Shown: piece by piece, positions 11,973-25,690 of the stretch
Position numbering within the stretch: position 1 is the first letter of the stretch
Layout: each line of letters starts with the position of its first letter
Source of the DNA: Amblyornis subalaris
Lineage: Eukaryota > Chordata > Aves > Passeriformes > Ptilonorhynchidae
Assembly (NCBI GenBank): GCA_018881555.1
Contig: JACAXG010000205.1
Span: 1-64,000 of the forward strand
DNA length: 64,000 nt
Direction of reading: 5' to 3'
Position numbers and translations under genes: made by a program
The notes under the pieces: model-generated
What the model saw: only the letters and a program-made list of their open reading frames with translations
Told to the model about the DNA's origin: nothing
Database searches by the model: none

Positions 11973-14900
11973 CGTTAGAGGAGAATGGGACAGTCCTGAA
12001 ACATTTTATTTGAGCAGTTAGATGAACCAGAATTGATTTGTCCAGTAAGACACCATTGCTTCCTATTAACCCTGCACTCTTTTATCTGTTGGTGTGGTTT
12101 CCTGTAATGGGGCTACAGAGCAGAGGCAGGCATTCATTACCAGTGGTCTTGTCTCTTCCAGGGAGGGCTCTTCCCATTAGGAGATATTTGACAGGACCAT
12201 ATTTCAAAGAAACACAAAGTGGATTGGATTGAGACACCCATAAAACTGTGAACCTGAAACCTGCCAGACAGTTTGCATGTCCAGTAGTGCATTCTGCATC
12301 ATCATGGGCATCTCCACCCATCAACATGTAAAGGACCTTCAGGTTATCGGGACTGGCTCTTAGCTGGGTAGTTTCAGAGACAGTAATGAGACTTAATGCA
12401 GGTGTTCAAAGCACTCAAGCTCTCTACTGAGAGTTGGAAAGGAATATTACACATTACACCAACATAAAACACATTACACATTCCAATGTTGTCTTGCACA
12501 AAATAAATACTGGTTTCTTAATTAAGAGAATTGTCCATTATAGTTTTAGAAATGTCTAGAATGTTATGGGAGTTGGCATTTGGAAAGAAGTTTTCATTGA
12601 AAGCACCACCTGTGAGATACAACTGCTCTCAGGCTGCATGGCAAATCTCCCTTTCCAAGACTTCATTGTGTAGCTTCTACTGCTTAATATAGGTACAGAT
12701 TTGGTTTTTTCAGGTCTGATCAAGTGAGCTGCCAAGCTGTCCTTTTTCCTTCTGCTTCCATCATACAATAAACCTAGCATGATTTGTGGGTATTCAGCAT
12801 TTAAATCTGATCCTGCAGACCTTTAAGATCTTGTTTGAGCCTTTAACCCTGGGATGATAAAGATGTCCAGGATTATTTAGTCCATATAAACAACCCACAA
12901 TTCTTCTTTACGGCCCTTTGTGCATACACAAAATACGGGTCCATATTCCAGTCAGTATCCTACAAGGAAAGACCAAGTCCTACATCCTCTCTGGGCTAAC
13001 AAAAATCCTACAGCACATTTCAAAACAATTGTAGACAAAAGCCTACCCTCTCTGGTGCCCATTCTAGACTACCCAGAACCAGTTGCTGTACCAGCATCTT
13101 TCTTTTTCAAGCATCAGTTTATGCAAAATATTTTCATGACTGAAAACAGCCAGAAGATACTGGAATTATTTCCTAAATCAGAGCCAGGGAGTATTTCATC
13201 ATACTTGTTTAAAGTCAGTGAAGGTGTCTATTATCATTATTGATTGGCTAGGCTATTGAAGGAGGTGGCAGGATTAGTTCAGTAGGCTTAGTTTGTCAGG
13301 AAAACAACCTATTGACTTCAAAAAACTCAGCCATTGACAGAAGAGAGTTGTCATATTTGCGTAATAATTTCAGAAAAATAAATAGCTGTCTTGAGTTCTC
13401 AGATCTGAGAAACTGAGCAAGCATTTGTAGCCACTGAGCAGCCAAACTCTTCATCCGAAACACACAACACCTTCCACATTGCTGTGCTCCTACAAACAGC
13501 AGCCAGGCCATGATGTAATACTGGAGTTATCAATTTGCCTGACAAAAAAGACGCCCAGAGGACAGTGAGAACTGCAGACTGTGTGTTTTAAGGGAAGCAC
13601 GGTTCCAAAGAGGTCAAAAATGTAATTGGGCAGTAATGCAATTGTGTGAGATGATATTAAAGCCTATGGTTATTCATTTTATTACATTTTGCTGTAAGCC
13701 ACAGAACCGATGATCTATCTAGGCTGAAGTTTATTTCGTTAAGTTTAAAAATACACAGAAAATGGACACTTTGGTGCCACCTTTGGCTTTCCTACCTAGG
13801 GCAGAGTTCAAGACACTCTAGGCTAGATTTCAAAGCTATTGAGCCTGCAGGAAGCAGTAGGTCCCTAAACATCCCAAAAATCCAAGGCAGGGCTACTCCA
13901 GTGTTAAATGCTAGCTTAAACAGACTCTTCCTACACATCCCTAACAGGATTGCTGTGTTTTTACAAAAGCAAATCCTGTCTCAGAGAACCGCTGTGGTGT
14001 GCTCCTGCAAGGTTCAAGCCTAAAATGTGCCCACGCTACACTTGGCAGGAGAATGCAATAACTCCTGCAGAAGAGCTTCACAAAATTCATCAGACAGCCC
14101 AAATGTAGGTGTCTAATACTTCTGATTCCTGACACTGGGCTATTTAAAGGCCAGCACATGTGATCCATTTCACTACTAACTACTAGTACAGCCTCTCCCT
14201 GCAGCAAAACAAAGAAGAAACTGATGGAAAGAGTCAGGCTTAACTAAATTAACTACAACAAGTTAGAAGTTGTTGTATTAAATGGTTGATGCTTCTGGTG
14301 CTTGGCCACACTAAATATTCAACATATTTGTAGAAGCCAAAGCAAGATGTAGAATGTGACTCCATTTTACTCATCTCTCTAAAAACTTAATTTCAGATTA
14401 ACCCAAACTTCATTTTCAAACAGGTGTCCACCTTTTCATTTATGCTTGCACATCAGAACCATCTGTACCTCCTGGATTCATATGCTCAGAAGGAAGAGTT
14501 AGATTAAGTTTGGGTGGTTTCAACTGAATGTGCCTTTGAGCATTGCATTCAGTAGAGGTTCTTCAAGGCCAATTCAGTTCCTTGACTTTATGGATTGGTT
14601 ATGGCTTGAACCTCAAAGCAGAAGAGGAGCTAACAACTTACTTCCCCGTGGGTTAAACAAACCGCTACTTCCTCATATGGCAGGAAGTCCATCTTGGCAA
14701 GTTTTTGCCCACCTCATGAGAAGGGGCATCACCTAGCCATGCCTAGGACAGCTTATAGTCTACCATGGTACCTGCCCTCAGCCCAGCTCCTCCCAGGAAA
14801 GCAGAACCACAAGCTCTACTGCCTGCATGAGCTTGGCAGAATGCAGTTGGAGCAAAATTTCTGCTCTAATTCTTCCAAAGCTCGTTTTCTGTTACACACA

Positions 14901-15415
14901 AGAAGGTGAAAGTTCATGCTAGAATTAGACCATTCTTACTCTGTTCTGAAACACCACACTTCCCATCTCACAGCGAGTGCCAGGTGTAGGTGGCACAGAA
15001 CAAGTGACAATACCCAAGCATCTCAGCAGCCAGTTCTGCTTTAGCTGCAAGGTGCTGCTATCTGCTCTGAAAATACTCACTGCTTGGAGCAATCAGTACA
15101 TTGACTTTCACCAAGACAGTCAAAAGTTACTCCCCAGATGAGGCAGTAGACACTCCTGCATACTTGCAATGGCTGCCTAATTTGTTGTTCTCTGAGAGAA
15201 CTGTTACTTGCTATGACAAAGCCCTAACAAAATCCACTGCTGGTATGTCTAGTGAAATCACCTGGCAGATTTACTGGAGCGATACGTTGCTTTTTAGTTC
15301 AGTGCTTTCCCCAGATAAATTTGCAAGGAAGTGCTATTTTGTTTACAGCTGGCTTGACTGTCGCTGCACTTGTGTGTCTTGTCACCCCAGAAGGATTTGG
15401 CTTCAAAAAGGGTCA
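11973..15415. other. Intergenic, no gene recognised
   Basis: AT-rich sequence. There is a small ACATTACAC direct repeat near 12451-12480. If the 11.2-kb block is a 5' LTR, its internal part is not recognisable here. Confidence 0.6.
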
Positions 15416-15421
15416 GTTCTC
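15416..15421. repeat. Target-site duplication, left copy (GTTCTC)
   Basis: It abuts the TG end of the solo LTR and is identical to the right copy. Confidence 0.85.
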
Positions 15422-15778
15422 TGCGGGAGCACGGGACCCTCGTACAACGAATCCATATGATTACGCAAGAGTCCGTTTATTGTTTACATTACTCCATTCT
15501 TATGCATTTCTGCAGCTGTAGTTCACTCGATCACGCACAACCCAATTGGATCTCCCGCATTGTCCAGGCGCCCTGCATGCACCTCTCAGGACACCTGATT
15601 GGTTTCAGTCCAGGATGGTACAGTCCCTCTTCATCTGGTTTCTTTTCACTATCTTGTTATTCTCTCTTCTAACATCTTTGTTCCCAATTTAGAACTGCTT
15701 GTATTCCTCAGGCCCTGATAAAGGTACTGACGACAACTTGGCTGGGGCACCCTGACAGGGTTTTCATGTCTTACAACA
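15422..15778 (-). mobile_element. Solo LTR of an avian ERVK-like endogenous retrovirus
   Basis: This 357-bp element starts TG and ends CA and is flanked by a perfect 6-bp direct repeat, GTTCTC, at 15416-15421 and 15779-15784. A 6-bp duplication is typical of alpha/betaretrovirus-like (ERVK) integration. Read on the minus strand it starts TGTTGTAAGAC and has CCAAT-type boxes in the U3 part. AATAAA lies at 15476-15481 and is followed by a short GC-richer R-U5. No internal retroviral sequence lies next to it, so it is a solo LTR left by LTR-LTR recombination. The exact family is not assigned. Confidence 0.85.
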
Positions 15779-15784
15779 GTTCTC
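15779..15784. repeat. Target-site duplication, right copy (GTTCTC)
   Basis: It abuts the CA end of the solo LTR and is identical to the left copy. Confidence 0.85.
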
Positions 15785-18231
15785 TAAAATCCTGAACAAG
15801 CTATCTGGTTAGACTGACAAACTTTCTAGAAACCCTAATGAGGCCAAACACACAGATGCCAATGGGGAGCACCTCACAGTCAACCCACTGACCTCAGCGG
15901 GGCACAGACAAACTGACAGGTGGTGTTAAGCCACTTAAGTGGCCAAAGAACCAGCCCCATGCCAGTATCACATGGGGCTCTGCTGTATTCTGTCTGCCAC
16001 TGACATTACATGCATTTACTCAGAAAATGCTTGTTTCAGGTGATGTCATTGCAGGGAAAGAAACTGGTGGACAAGACAGACCAAGAGAGTGATTAAAGAG
16101 CAAAAGCTTTTCCATGGTCACTTTTTCTCTCCTCAGCCAGAATATAAAGCTAAATCTTATTTTCATGGAGGTCTCCATTTTATTCCCCTCACAATTCCTC
16201 TCGTCCTCTAAAACCCACATACATGCCATTAGGCAATAAGCTTAAGGATATCAAACAGCAGGTAATTAGTGTTAACAACTGACTCAGTCTTCCTTTTCTT
16301 TCAGCAGTAGTTTGTGGTCTTATTGAGCAGACTTTAGAAGAGAAATAGAAGAAACTGAATACATACCAAATAGCAAAAAATAATACGCTCCTAAAAGGGG
16401 AAAAAAAAACAGAGCTGGATGTGACTGCAGAACCTATACTCAACATGTATTCAACACTTTGCCATTCACAGGCACTTTCACTCACTGCCAGCGAGGAGTA
16501 AAATGGGAGTAAACATTTGCCAACTTCCATATATGTGTCTCCTGCTTACTCTTAACTACATATATTTTTCTTATAAGTCATTATGTCAAATACCAGGACT
16601 TTGGCATTGAGCTGTGGGTCAGTATTCCAGACCTCAAGAACCATGTTCAAGTTGGAGTAGCTTTTGTAAGGCAGTGCAAGATTATTTTCTTCTTTCAGGG
16701 TACCATCTAGAGTTTGGAAGTGGCTATACTGTCTATTGGTCAACAAGATAGTCTAAAATTGTTATCAAAAAGTGGAAAGCAGCTACTGGAAGTTATTTGT
16801 CATGATTAGACCCAGAAAATCTTCAGTAATCTACATTCTAACAAGACAGTGATAATTCTGACATATTCTGAAAAATTAAAAATCTCCCTTGACTATACAG
16901 CTTTGTCTTCTAACACAACGGACAAGATGTAGTAGCCATGTTTTTAACAAAACCAGTGAAAACCGCTGCTGGCGTTTTTTGCTTTAGGAAGGCATTATGC
17001 ATTGTAGTGAAAATATTTTGTCACGTTCTCCAATCATCCAATTGCTTTTATTCATACAGAGCCAGTTATTAGAAAGTATCTTGTTCATCTGAAGAAGATA
17101 CAAAGCCTTTGGGGGTGGAAACATAACACAAGTAACGAGGAATTGCTGGTGCTCCAAAAGAAGATGCACAAATTAGTACTTTCTAGCTGGTATAGATGCA
17201 ACAGCATTTAGAAAATAAAGGCTAAAGAACATGTTTAGCAAACCAGCAGGCAGGCAGAAGCCCCATACACACAGCATCTCTAATGTCCTCTCTCATCACT
17301 CACAAGAGTGAGATGTGAAAACTTCACTCAAAATATTTGCTACAACAACAAGAAGAGCATTCACCTTCTGCTCCTGATGGGTGGTGATTTACAAGGTCAG
17401 AGTGACAGTCTCGTTACCGCACACAGAGACAGGCTCCCTGTTTAGACTTGTGCCAGGCTGAGCTCCAGGACTCCAAGAGGACTCTCAGTTCCTTGCACAA
17501 TGGGAGGTCAAAACCCAAATCAAATAGAGGCTGTTCCTGGCAAGATAGCACTGAACTGCTCAGGGGAAACAGGTTAAAAAGAATAATCATTGAGTGGGTG
17601 CACAATGTTTTCAAACCAGCATTTTAAATATGTTGGTCTTTGAACTTGGAAGTCAACCTGAAACAAAAGTACATGCTGAGCGACACTCTGCAAACAGGCT
17701 AAAATTTGTAAGTTACCCAAACCCTGTCACCAGGACCATCAAATTTGATGTTCTGGGAATAAGAGCTAGGCCAGCACCGCTCCACTTGTGCGATGATTTA
17801 AAGACAACAAGCAGCACATGCAAGCAGGTCTCCTTAACCCTGATGTTGCACACAGAAGCGCACCACCAGCAAAACATTTACACTTGTGTTTCGGGGAGGC
17901 AAGTACTGTATACACTCACCCATTAAAAATTAACAGCATGTCTCTGGAAAGGACTATTGCTAAGGCAAAACCTTTTCTCTCAGAGATCAGTCCTTGATTC
18001 TCCTTTCCCCCCAACAGAGAAGTCAGCCAACTGTTTGGTGTGAAAACAAATTCTCCCAGTGTGGCCACAAGCTGAGCTAACACAAGAAACATTTCCTCTT
18101 GCCCAGCTTCTGCAGATGATGGTACTTGGTCCCAGGGCATTGTATTTAGTTTCAGCCTAGAGCTGCAGAGCAGCCCGAGGCTGGGAATCCCACCCTTGCT
18201 CTGTTATGAAGGAAACAGTGTTGAAAGGAAA

Positions 18232-18352
18232 GTATTTGCCTCCAAGAGGGAGGATTATTTTTAAGGACTAAACATTTAGCTGTTTAGGGTACAAACCATG
18301 CAAAGGAATTTAGCCAGAAGTATGTACTCAACTAGGGCAATAACAAACAACT
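18232..18352 (+). repeat. Local duplicated segment A, copy 1
   Basis: A core starting CTCCAAGAGGGAGGATTATT (18240), then AGGACTAAACATTTAGCTG, is repeated at 19408 with 3 differences over about 43 bp. Similarity fades over the next 70 bp (GTAC, ACTAG and AACAAC blocks stay in order). I recognise no family. Confidence 0.7.
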
Positions 18353-18957
18353 TCTCCCACTATATTGTAATGGATTCGTTAACTAAGTTAGAAAAGGAGC
18401 AGCAATTTGATGGTGTTCCAAAAAGAGGCAGCTCATATTTTAACAGAGTAATTCAGATCTGATGAAGGGTATATGCATTTATTTACCTTCATCTTGGTGC
18501 GTAACTCAAATCCATCTAGGCAGCTATCCCTCTGGGCAGCAGTTCTGCTGTGGAACAACAAACAGTGGTGCACCCACACACAAATTCACACTGACTTTAT
18601 GAAAAAGTCACTAAATTTTGGCCAGATATGAGCTATATTCAGAGGGACCCAGTTTAATGCTATTGCTTCAAAACCAAAGATAGGACCCCATTCTTCAACG
18701 TCCAGATAAGATTATCCACATAGAACATGTGGGACCTCCATAGCATTGCTATGCAAAGACAGTCTCATCCGTAGGGCCACACAGTGATGGACAGCCAGAT
18801 CACCTTACTCGCTGCATGATCACTCACACAAAGCTAGAGCATCATACTGACTGCTTTTTGCACATGACCTAATTACTGGGGAGGGAGGAAAAAAACCCCA
18901 AACAAATAATACTCACCTCAAAACACCCAATCCTCCTTTACCCAACCTTTTTACTTT

Positions 18958-19011
18958 AGAAGAAAAACACACAATGAGTTTGAAGACTTACATTCACCTT
19001 GTGAGGTTTTC
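18958..19011 (+). repeat. Local duplicated segment B, copy 1
   Basis: AAAAACACACAATG is followed by ACCTTGTGAGGTTTTCTGGG. The same two words occur in order at 21031-21072 with shorter spacing. Confidence 0.4.
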
Positions 19012-19396
19012 TGGGAACTTCAAAGCACCATGGCTCTAACACAAAAAGTGCCCAGATGATATAAACCCAAAACTTGGATGGCATTAGGTGCCTAATGGGA
19101 TACTCAAGAATGTCTGACTGTGTTACACCTACACTGCAGTCACTACTTCAAGCTACTTTAGCGGTTTGGTGTGGAGGTACTCCAACACAAAATTCAGCTG
19201 AGTATCAGGATTTCAGCATTTGGACTTTGCCGAGCTCTGACCTAAACTCTGCTGGTTCCTGGATAGGCAGCTTACATTTCAAGCACAGCTGCCACGTACT
19301 TCAAATAGAGCAGCTGTTACAGTCTAAGAATAACATGGATGGGTCTCAACCCAGTTTATATGAAGCTTTGAAGTCCAGATTTGCGATCCAACTGGG

Positions 19397-19512
19397 AAAA
19401 GAGTTGGCTCCAAGAGGGAGGATTATTTCTGAGGACTAAACATTTAGCTGCTATGAGTACAAAATGTACAGTAATCTGTTCAGATCTATGTGCTGAACTA
19501 GGAGAACAACAT
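19397..19512 (+). repeat. Local duplicated segment A, copy 2
   Basis: This is the second copy of the segment at 18232-18352, in the same orientation, offset about 1.17 kb. It may be an old tandem duplication or two insertions of an unclassified repeat. Confidence 0.7.
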
Positions 19513-20011
19513 CCAACATCAGGAAGCAGCATAGGCTACCCATCTGTACAGTAAAGCATTAGCATGTCTACTGAGGAAGTCTATGTTCAACCTTTTTGAG
19601 AGTCAGGCACCAAACTGCACAGCCCTTCCCATGTGTTGGGTTAAACAAGCAGAAAAAATAATTAAGGGATGGAGAAAAAGCAGCGAAGCTTGTACTGTCA
19701 TTAAATCTAGCCACTTAATTTTTTTCTTCCCACTCTCCTTCAAATAGCTAAGGTTTCCTCTCCCGGTATCCTGAGACATGTGGTGGGAAAATGGGACAAA
19801 TCAATTCGCACCTCTAAAATTATGCTACTGTACCCAACACCCACATACAGAGACTCACTGGACCAAATCAAGGGGCCCTGTTAGTGCTGGGATTTGCAGG
19901 CAAAGCTCTTCATCGCTCATTCTGCTGGCACCAGACAGGAGCCTGGAGCTTTCAGAAGTTTATTATTCCTATTCCACAGTGTTTCACTGATGTATTTAAA
20001 CAACCTCCAGT

Positions 20012-20059
20012 TTAAAAAAAAAAACCAAAAACAACAAAACCCCAAAAAACAACCAACCA
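20012..20059 (+). repeat. A/C-rich simple sequence
   Basis: Runs of A and C with almost no other base; low complexity. Confidence 0.8.
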
Positions 20060-21028
20060 GATACATGCCTATCACTGCCAGGGTGTGATGTCTAACTAAC
20101 AGCAGCCAGCATTGTGGGAAGGTCCAAGCCTGCAAAAGTCAAGGGAAAGGAAGGAGGGAACCACTCATCCAGTGCAGCACAGGCAACACAACTCCCAGGA
20201 GAGGAGGCAGCCAAAATAGAGCTCACTAAATACACATTCTGGCAGCCAGCTCTACTGAACCAAAGTGAATGGCCTCCAGCACAGATATGTAAGCTGTCCT
20301 TTTCCAAGTTGGAAGCATTTGCTAGCTACTCAAGGCATCAAGATGGGATGGGAGACAGACATCCAGACACCTTCAAGAAGTCTCAGCAAGTGACTTCTAG
20401 CTTAGGATTGCTGGCCTTTCTTTTCTCTTAGCTTTGCATTTCTTTTCTCTGCTTCAAAGTTATTTAGCGGCACATAATTTTTCCATCTTTCTCTTCACTG
20501 AAACTTTTACTCTCCTCTCTCTTAACAGCCTCCATGAAGGCAAATCAGTTTTTCACTTACCTTTTAGCCACAGATCACTTGCCTTGTAGTCATACCAGTC
20601 CACCCAAAATAAAGGAACAGTATCAATTAAAAGATGCATCTAGCTCTCTCCACCTGCCCTTTCCTATACAGCACTCCTGCATTGTACTGCTGGTTCAGGG
20701 AGCTTCAACACTTTCAAAATTTGTATTTATCAACACAGTCCTCAAGGACAAGGATCCTCCTACCTACTCACTATTTATACTTATACTAACTCAGACCAAG
20801 CTGACCCAACAACCCATTGCAGCCTTAACAACACTGAACCTTCCCCCATCAGCCCCTCAAGGCTCACAGCCTCTCTCTGGGCTCATGCTGGGCTTGTGCT
20901 AATACATAGCAGCTGTAGCTTGGAACCAGCTTTCTCCCAGCTGATGCTGTTTCAGGTCAGCTCATACTGAGATAACAGAGCTTAGTAGATGACATTAGTT
21001 TTTCTGACTAATATGTATCTTTTTTTGA

Positions 21029-21074
21029 GGAAAAACACACAATGTTAACCTTATGAGGGCTTTTCCCTGGTTTG
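21029..21074 (+). repeat. Local duplicated segment B, copy 2
   Basis: AAAAACACACAATG is followed by ACCTTATGAGGGCTTTTCCC. It is similar to 18958-19011 apart from a gap of about 16 bp. Confidence 0.4.
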
Positions 21075-22007
21075 CTAGGGGAAAAAGACTAAAATTCCTG
21101 CAGTATAGGGACCCTTAAGGGAAAAAAAGCAAGCACCAATTCCTGCCCTAGGACTACATGGTGTTCCCCCTTAGTGACCTGTGGAAGGAACTCCTGTTTC
21201 CCCTTACAAAGAATTAAGAGAAAAGAATTCAAAGCCTCTCATCATCCCAAAAGAAAGGATTGGCTTCTTAAACAGAGGTAAGAACATTTCAAAATCCATC
21301 CCAAACGAGGAAAACAGTTAAATCTACACCAAAGGAGGTATTTGTTCTCACTGAAGTCAGCAGGATCTAAGTGTGCGAGTTTCTCTGAAGGTTGACTAAG
21401 GCTGACCAAGCCCAGAAACACAAACCCTTGAAAGCCTGGTGGTAGAGTTTGGATCTATGTTTGTAAAGCAACAGATGCTTGTACTGCCCTGAGCACTGCC
21501 TGGCCACAAGGCTGTTGTGCAGCTGCCAACACAGCGCTCTAATAAACTGAAGAAGAGTTTTGAAATTCACTTGGATAAAAATTGGGTCATAGCTAAAGGA
21601 CATCGTCAGAAGTTTTGCTTAGCAAGGATCTGGATGACCGAGATTTAATAATGGATGATTAGAAAAGCATTGCTGCATTTCACCAGTTTGAATAGCACCA
21701 CTACAGTCCCAGGGAGAGCAATTCAAGTTTGTGTGAAGCAGTACCAAAGGGAAATTATTTTCATGAGTTAAGGATTGACCAGTCAGCTTTCATGTATAGT
21801 ATTAAGCTTTGCATTTGCCATGGTGGATAGAGAAATTCCATGTGCTAGGAGCACCATATTGAGAAGTTACTTTTCACCTCTATTTTTAAAATTATTGTAT
21901 TTATCCAAGGTTACTTGTGGGAAAAATTAATAGGTAGTCAAACACATATTACTTAGTTGCAAAAATAATAAAGAACTTTTTAAAAGAAGAGAAATAAGAG
22001 TACCAAA

Positions 22008-22036
22008 TTGACTTGAATTTATTTGACTTGAATTTT
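22008..22036 (+). repeat. Short tandem repeat of TTGACTTGAATTT
   Basis: Two copies of TTGACTTGAATTT are separated by AT, a 15-bp period in an AT-rich region. Confidence 0.75.
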
Positions 22037-24650
22037 CTCCTCATGCAGGAAGGCAAATGAATATTTACGTACTGTAAGTCAAGTGTCTAGCCACCAAAAT
22101 AATGTCATCAAAAAGCTATCAGGAGAAAAGGTCTTATTATTTGAATAGATTTTTTTCCTTCTGTGGTTCTTCTTGAAGTCTAAATAAACACTTGGGCTGC
22201 AGCCACATTTCATCTGTTGGAAGTTTGGGGAGGTTGCAAGCCTCTGTGTTAAAAGAGAAAAGTTTTCCTCTTGGTGAGCAGCAAGAGTAGGGCCCTAAGG
22301 AATCAGGGAGAGGCTTCACAGCCCAAAACAATCACCCATTTAGATTGATTGAGATGAGACACTGTGGGAAGACATTTCCAGTGCTCCCCAGCTGCAGCTG
22401 GAGGAAAGCAAGTCATCATAAGTACACTGCCAGAAGGAGCAGAGATCTCCACCCTTATGTGATATACACCATAAAACACAACATAGCAGTGTCCAAGGGA
22501 ACACCACCTGAATCCTGGAGCTGAGACATCTCAAGCTCTTCACTAGAAGTCAATTAACCACCATTCAATGTGTTTGCCTACACATGCTCTACGCAGCCAT
22601 GCTGTTCTGCAAAACCTCCATCTCTGAAGTGTGGAGCACTGTCCCTCTTTTTGCATTGCAGCAGCAATTAGTGGCACTCTAAAATTCAGAAGGATTAGCC
22701 TCTAGCCCTTCTGAGAAGATGACTGCACGTCCAGCTTCATAAGAGCAGGGAGCACCAACAGAGGAGAACAGGGAGGACTGCAGGGCTGTGACTTCCCAGC
22801 CTGGCTGGGCTTCAGGCTCCAACAAAGTGCCCAGGACATCACCTGGGAGATGCTGCTGGCAAGCCACAGCTTTGGCAAAACAGCAACAACTGCCACTTTT
22901 TCTTCTAATTCAAGACTGACCCAGGTGGTACCACTCATGCCAGCCTAAACTTTGCTGTGACCCAGCTAAGGTTTTCAGGTGAATCGGAGCTTGGGAGCTT
23001 GGAGCTGTTGTGAATTTTCATGTAAGATGACACTTGGGAATTGTAGAACAAATGGCATTTTTCTTATTGAAACTTCTTAATTAAAAAATTTCAATAGTTT
23101 TCTCTCCTAGTGTCAGTTAGATATAAATGTTGTGAAACAAACCCTTCCAGACATCAAAGCAAGAGTGATTGTTTCTGGGTTCCAGGCTGAGCCTGAAACT
23201 GGATCCAGACCAATACTTGCAGACATACTTTTTCATTTTTAAGAGCCATTGCCCAATGTGTTTTCCCAAGGCCTCAAGCCTCAGTTCATATGAGCTTCAT
23301 CCCCCACATTCCTCCCAGTGGCCAGTCCATTGTTTGTGAGCATCCTCACTAAAGCTGCTGCAAATAATTTACACAACCCTCAGCCAACCGAGGCTGAGAT
23401 GGTACCACCGGGTCCATATGAACATCTCAAGCTATAGCTGGGTTACTTTGCACGTGATGTGAAATGAAAAATAAAGCCCTAAGCATTCCAGTCATACCAA
23501 GTGTGCTCCCAATAGCACTTTTAAACAAATCATTCACTGTTCCAGGGACAGAGCAGAACTGGAGTCTGTCTACTTCGATTTAAATCTGTCCCTGAATGAT
23601 GTCCATGAGTTAACAGGGAGAATTACAAGAGAAGGAACAAATAAACATTACAAAAAGAAAAAGAAAACCAGACTTTTTAAACACTCAGATGCCTGCATAG
23701 TTCCCAGGCTAAGCACCCATGTATTAAAGAAAAAAACCCCAATCTTCTCAACAGTGTACAAGCACTAGCAGCTCTGAGGCTCTGTAACCTATCCAGGAAT
23801 CAGGTATGGACTTACAGGGGTGAGGGGAGGGGGAGAGGAGAAGGGTAATCCCTACCTTGTTCGCATGACCTGTGCCTTGCAGGGCACGTGGTCTCAGGCC
23901 ATACCTCAGGGCTGTCTGTGGGCACAGCACCCACCCCATGTGAGCTGGTGTACAGGCTGTCCTCTCCAGAGAGGTGAGAAACCACCCTGGAAAGTGCTTT
24001 TGTCTGTCAGCAGGGGCGATACATCTGGTGGTGTGGTCAAGTGTGAAGAGCTTTAGCTACTGTACATGAAGGAGAGATCCGGCTGCTCCTGGTTTTTAGG
24101 ACCATTTCTGTCTTTGCTTTATACTGCAGCAAGGGAAAGACTTACTAAACTTTATTTTGTATGTACCTCAGTCAAAGCTCTTCCAGTTTTAGGGAAATGG
24201 CCCCATGAACCTCCATTTGTGTCCACACATGCTGCTGCAGGACAAACAGAAAGTCCATGAAGAGTCTCTCCACCAGGAGCCACCTATCACAGTCTGGTGT
24301 TAATGTACAGCGCTGAAATACAGCAAGTCCCCAATAAGTGACAGTAGGTCACTTTAATGGTATCTAACTTGTCCCACAAAAAGCCATCTAGATTCCCATT
24401 TGGCCCAGATATCGTATTTATGTGTTTCAAATTTATGCCCACATTTAATGCAAGAATGTTAGAGATTGAGTGTAATTTGTGTTTGTACTTCTAATAGCTA
24501 TCTAGAAAATATTAGACAAAGCCAATAAAAGGAAAAGCTTTCCCCTCTCTCACTCCTGAAACTCCTCTTCAGCTTAACCCAATTTTCCAAGTCACTTAGA
24601 AGCCTTTAAATAAAATGAAATCCTAACGATGTCGCTGCCATGAATAATTA

Positions 24651-24666
24651 ATTGTACCAGTACAAT
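24651..24666. repeat. 16-bp palindrome beside homeodomain-like sites
   Basis: ATTGTAC-CA-GTACAAT is a perfect inverted repeat with 7-bp arms. It directly follows AATAATTA, so the whole is a compact candidate factor-binding cluster. Confidence 0.6.
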
Positions 24667-25690
24667 CTCTCAAACAAAATCCATTCTCATTAGATTAGAG
24701 GTTTTCTCAAGACACACGAGTTCATTATAGCATTTTTACATCCTTCTTGTCTCTTACGTTTCTCTGTCTTTCCTTATCTATGTCTTTTCTTATTTGTGTC
24801 CAAGACACAGGACTCCATCACCTCGGTAGCCTCCAAAGCAACATTCCAATACCGAAGGAAGAGAGCTCCTATACAACCAGGCATACAGTGGCAGGAGTTT
24901 GAGAGCCCTGTCCGCAGCTTATGTGCAGCCCAGTGGGGTGGGAAGTTCACTGGACACTCCTCTTTTCAGAGTCCAAGGACTCCTTTTGAAAGGCTTACCG
25001 TCTGCTAGAAGCTCTAAACTTTGAACAGTTTAAGAAGTATGGTTCAGGTTTAGTGTGAAACCTTTGTTAAAGCCATTCTCAGTGTTTTAAGGTATAGGAG
25101 GTTAAAGAGTATTACCATTCTGATATTAATGACTAGGCATCCATCTTTTTAACCCAGCTTTCTATTCAGATTAGTAAGGAGAACAGGTGAATTAAGGATA
25201 GAGGGTCGTAACCACTGCACATAAGAATTGACTTGTCTACCAACATTTTGGTAGACAAAACTTCCAAGACACTCAGAGCTGCATTTATTCAAAGAAACTA
25301 TTTTAAAGTGTAATGGAAGTCATTTGCAGTATCCTTAGTAATAGCCTTTGCCACAAGGAATAAATCTTCCAATCAGATATGACCCAGTTTAAACTGCTGG
25401 CATCCAATATGTTTTTTCTTAAGCCTCTGACAGTCCAGGATCATCCAGTGGAATTTTCTGCTTTTGACAGTGACGATAGTATAAGGCATGAGAGCTCTCT
25501 GAAGTCTCCAAAGCAACTATTATTGTTCTTTTGGAAGAGGCATAAAAATAGAGTCCAGATCACCAAGTGTCTTTAGGAATCTAATTTTATTTTTCACAGA
25601 GGCAAGCATTACTTTCAATGCTGAGGACAGATTCCAAGTCTGATAACTACACTTCATCTCTTACTTGTGTCCTATGACTTCAGTGGGATA

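Larger units (their letters stand above)
15785..25690. other. Intergenic, no gene recognised
   Basis: It contains the local duplications (18.2-21.1 kb), a short tandem repeat and the 24.65-kb palindrome. Otherwise it is unique AT-rich sequence with only short chance open frames. Confidence 0.6.
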
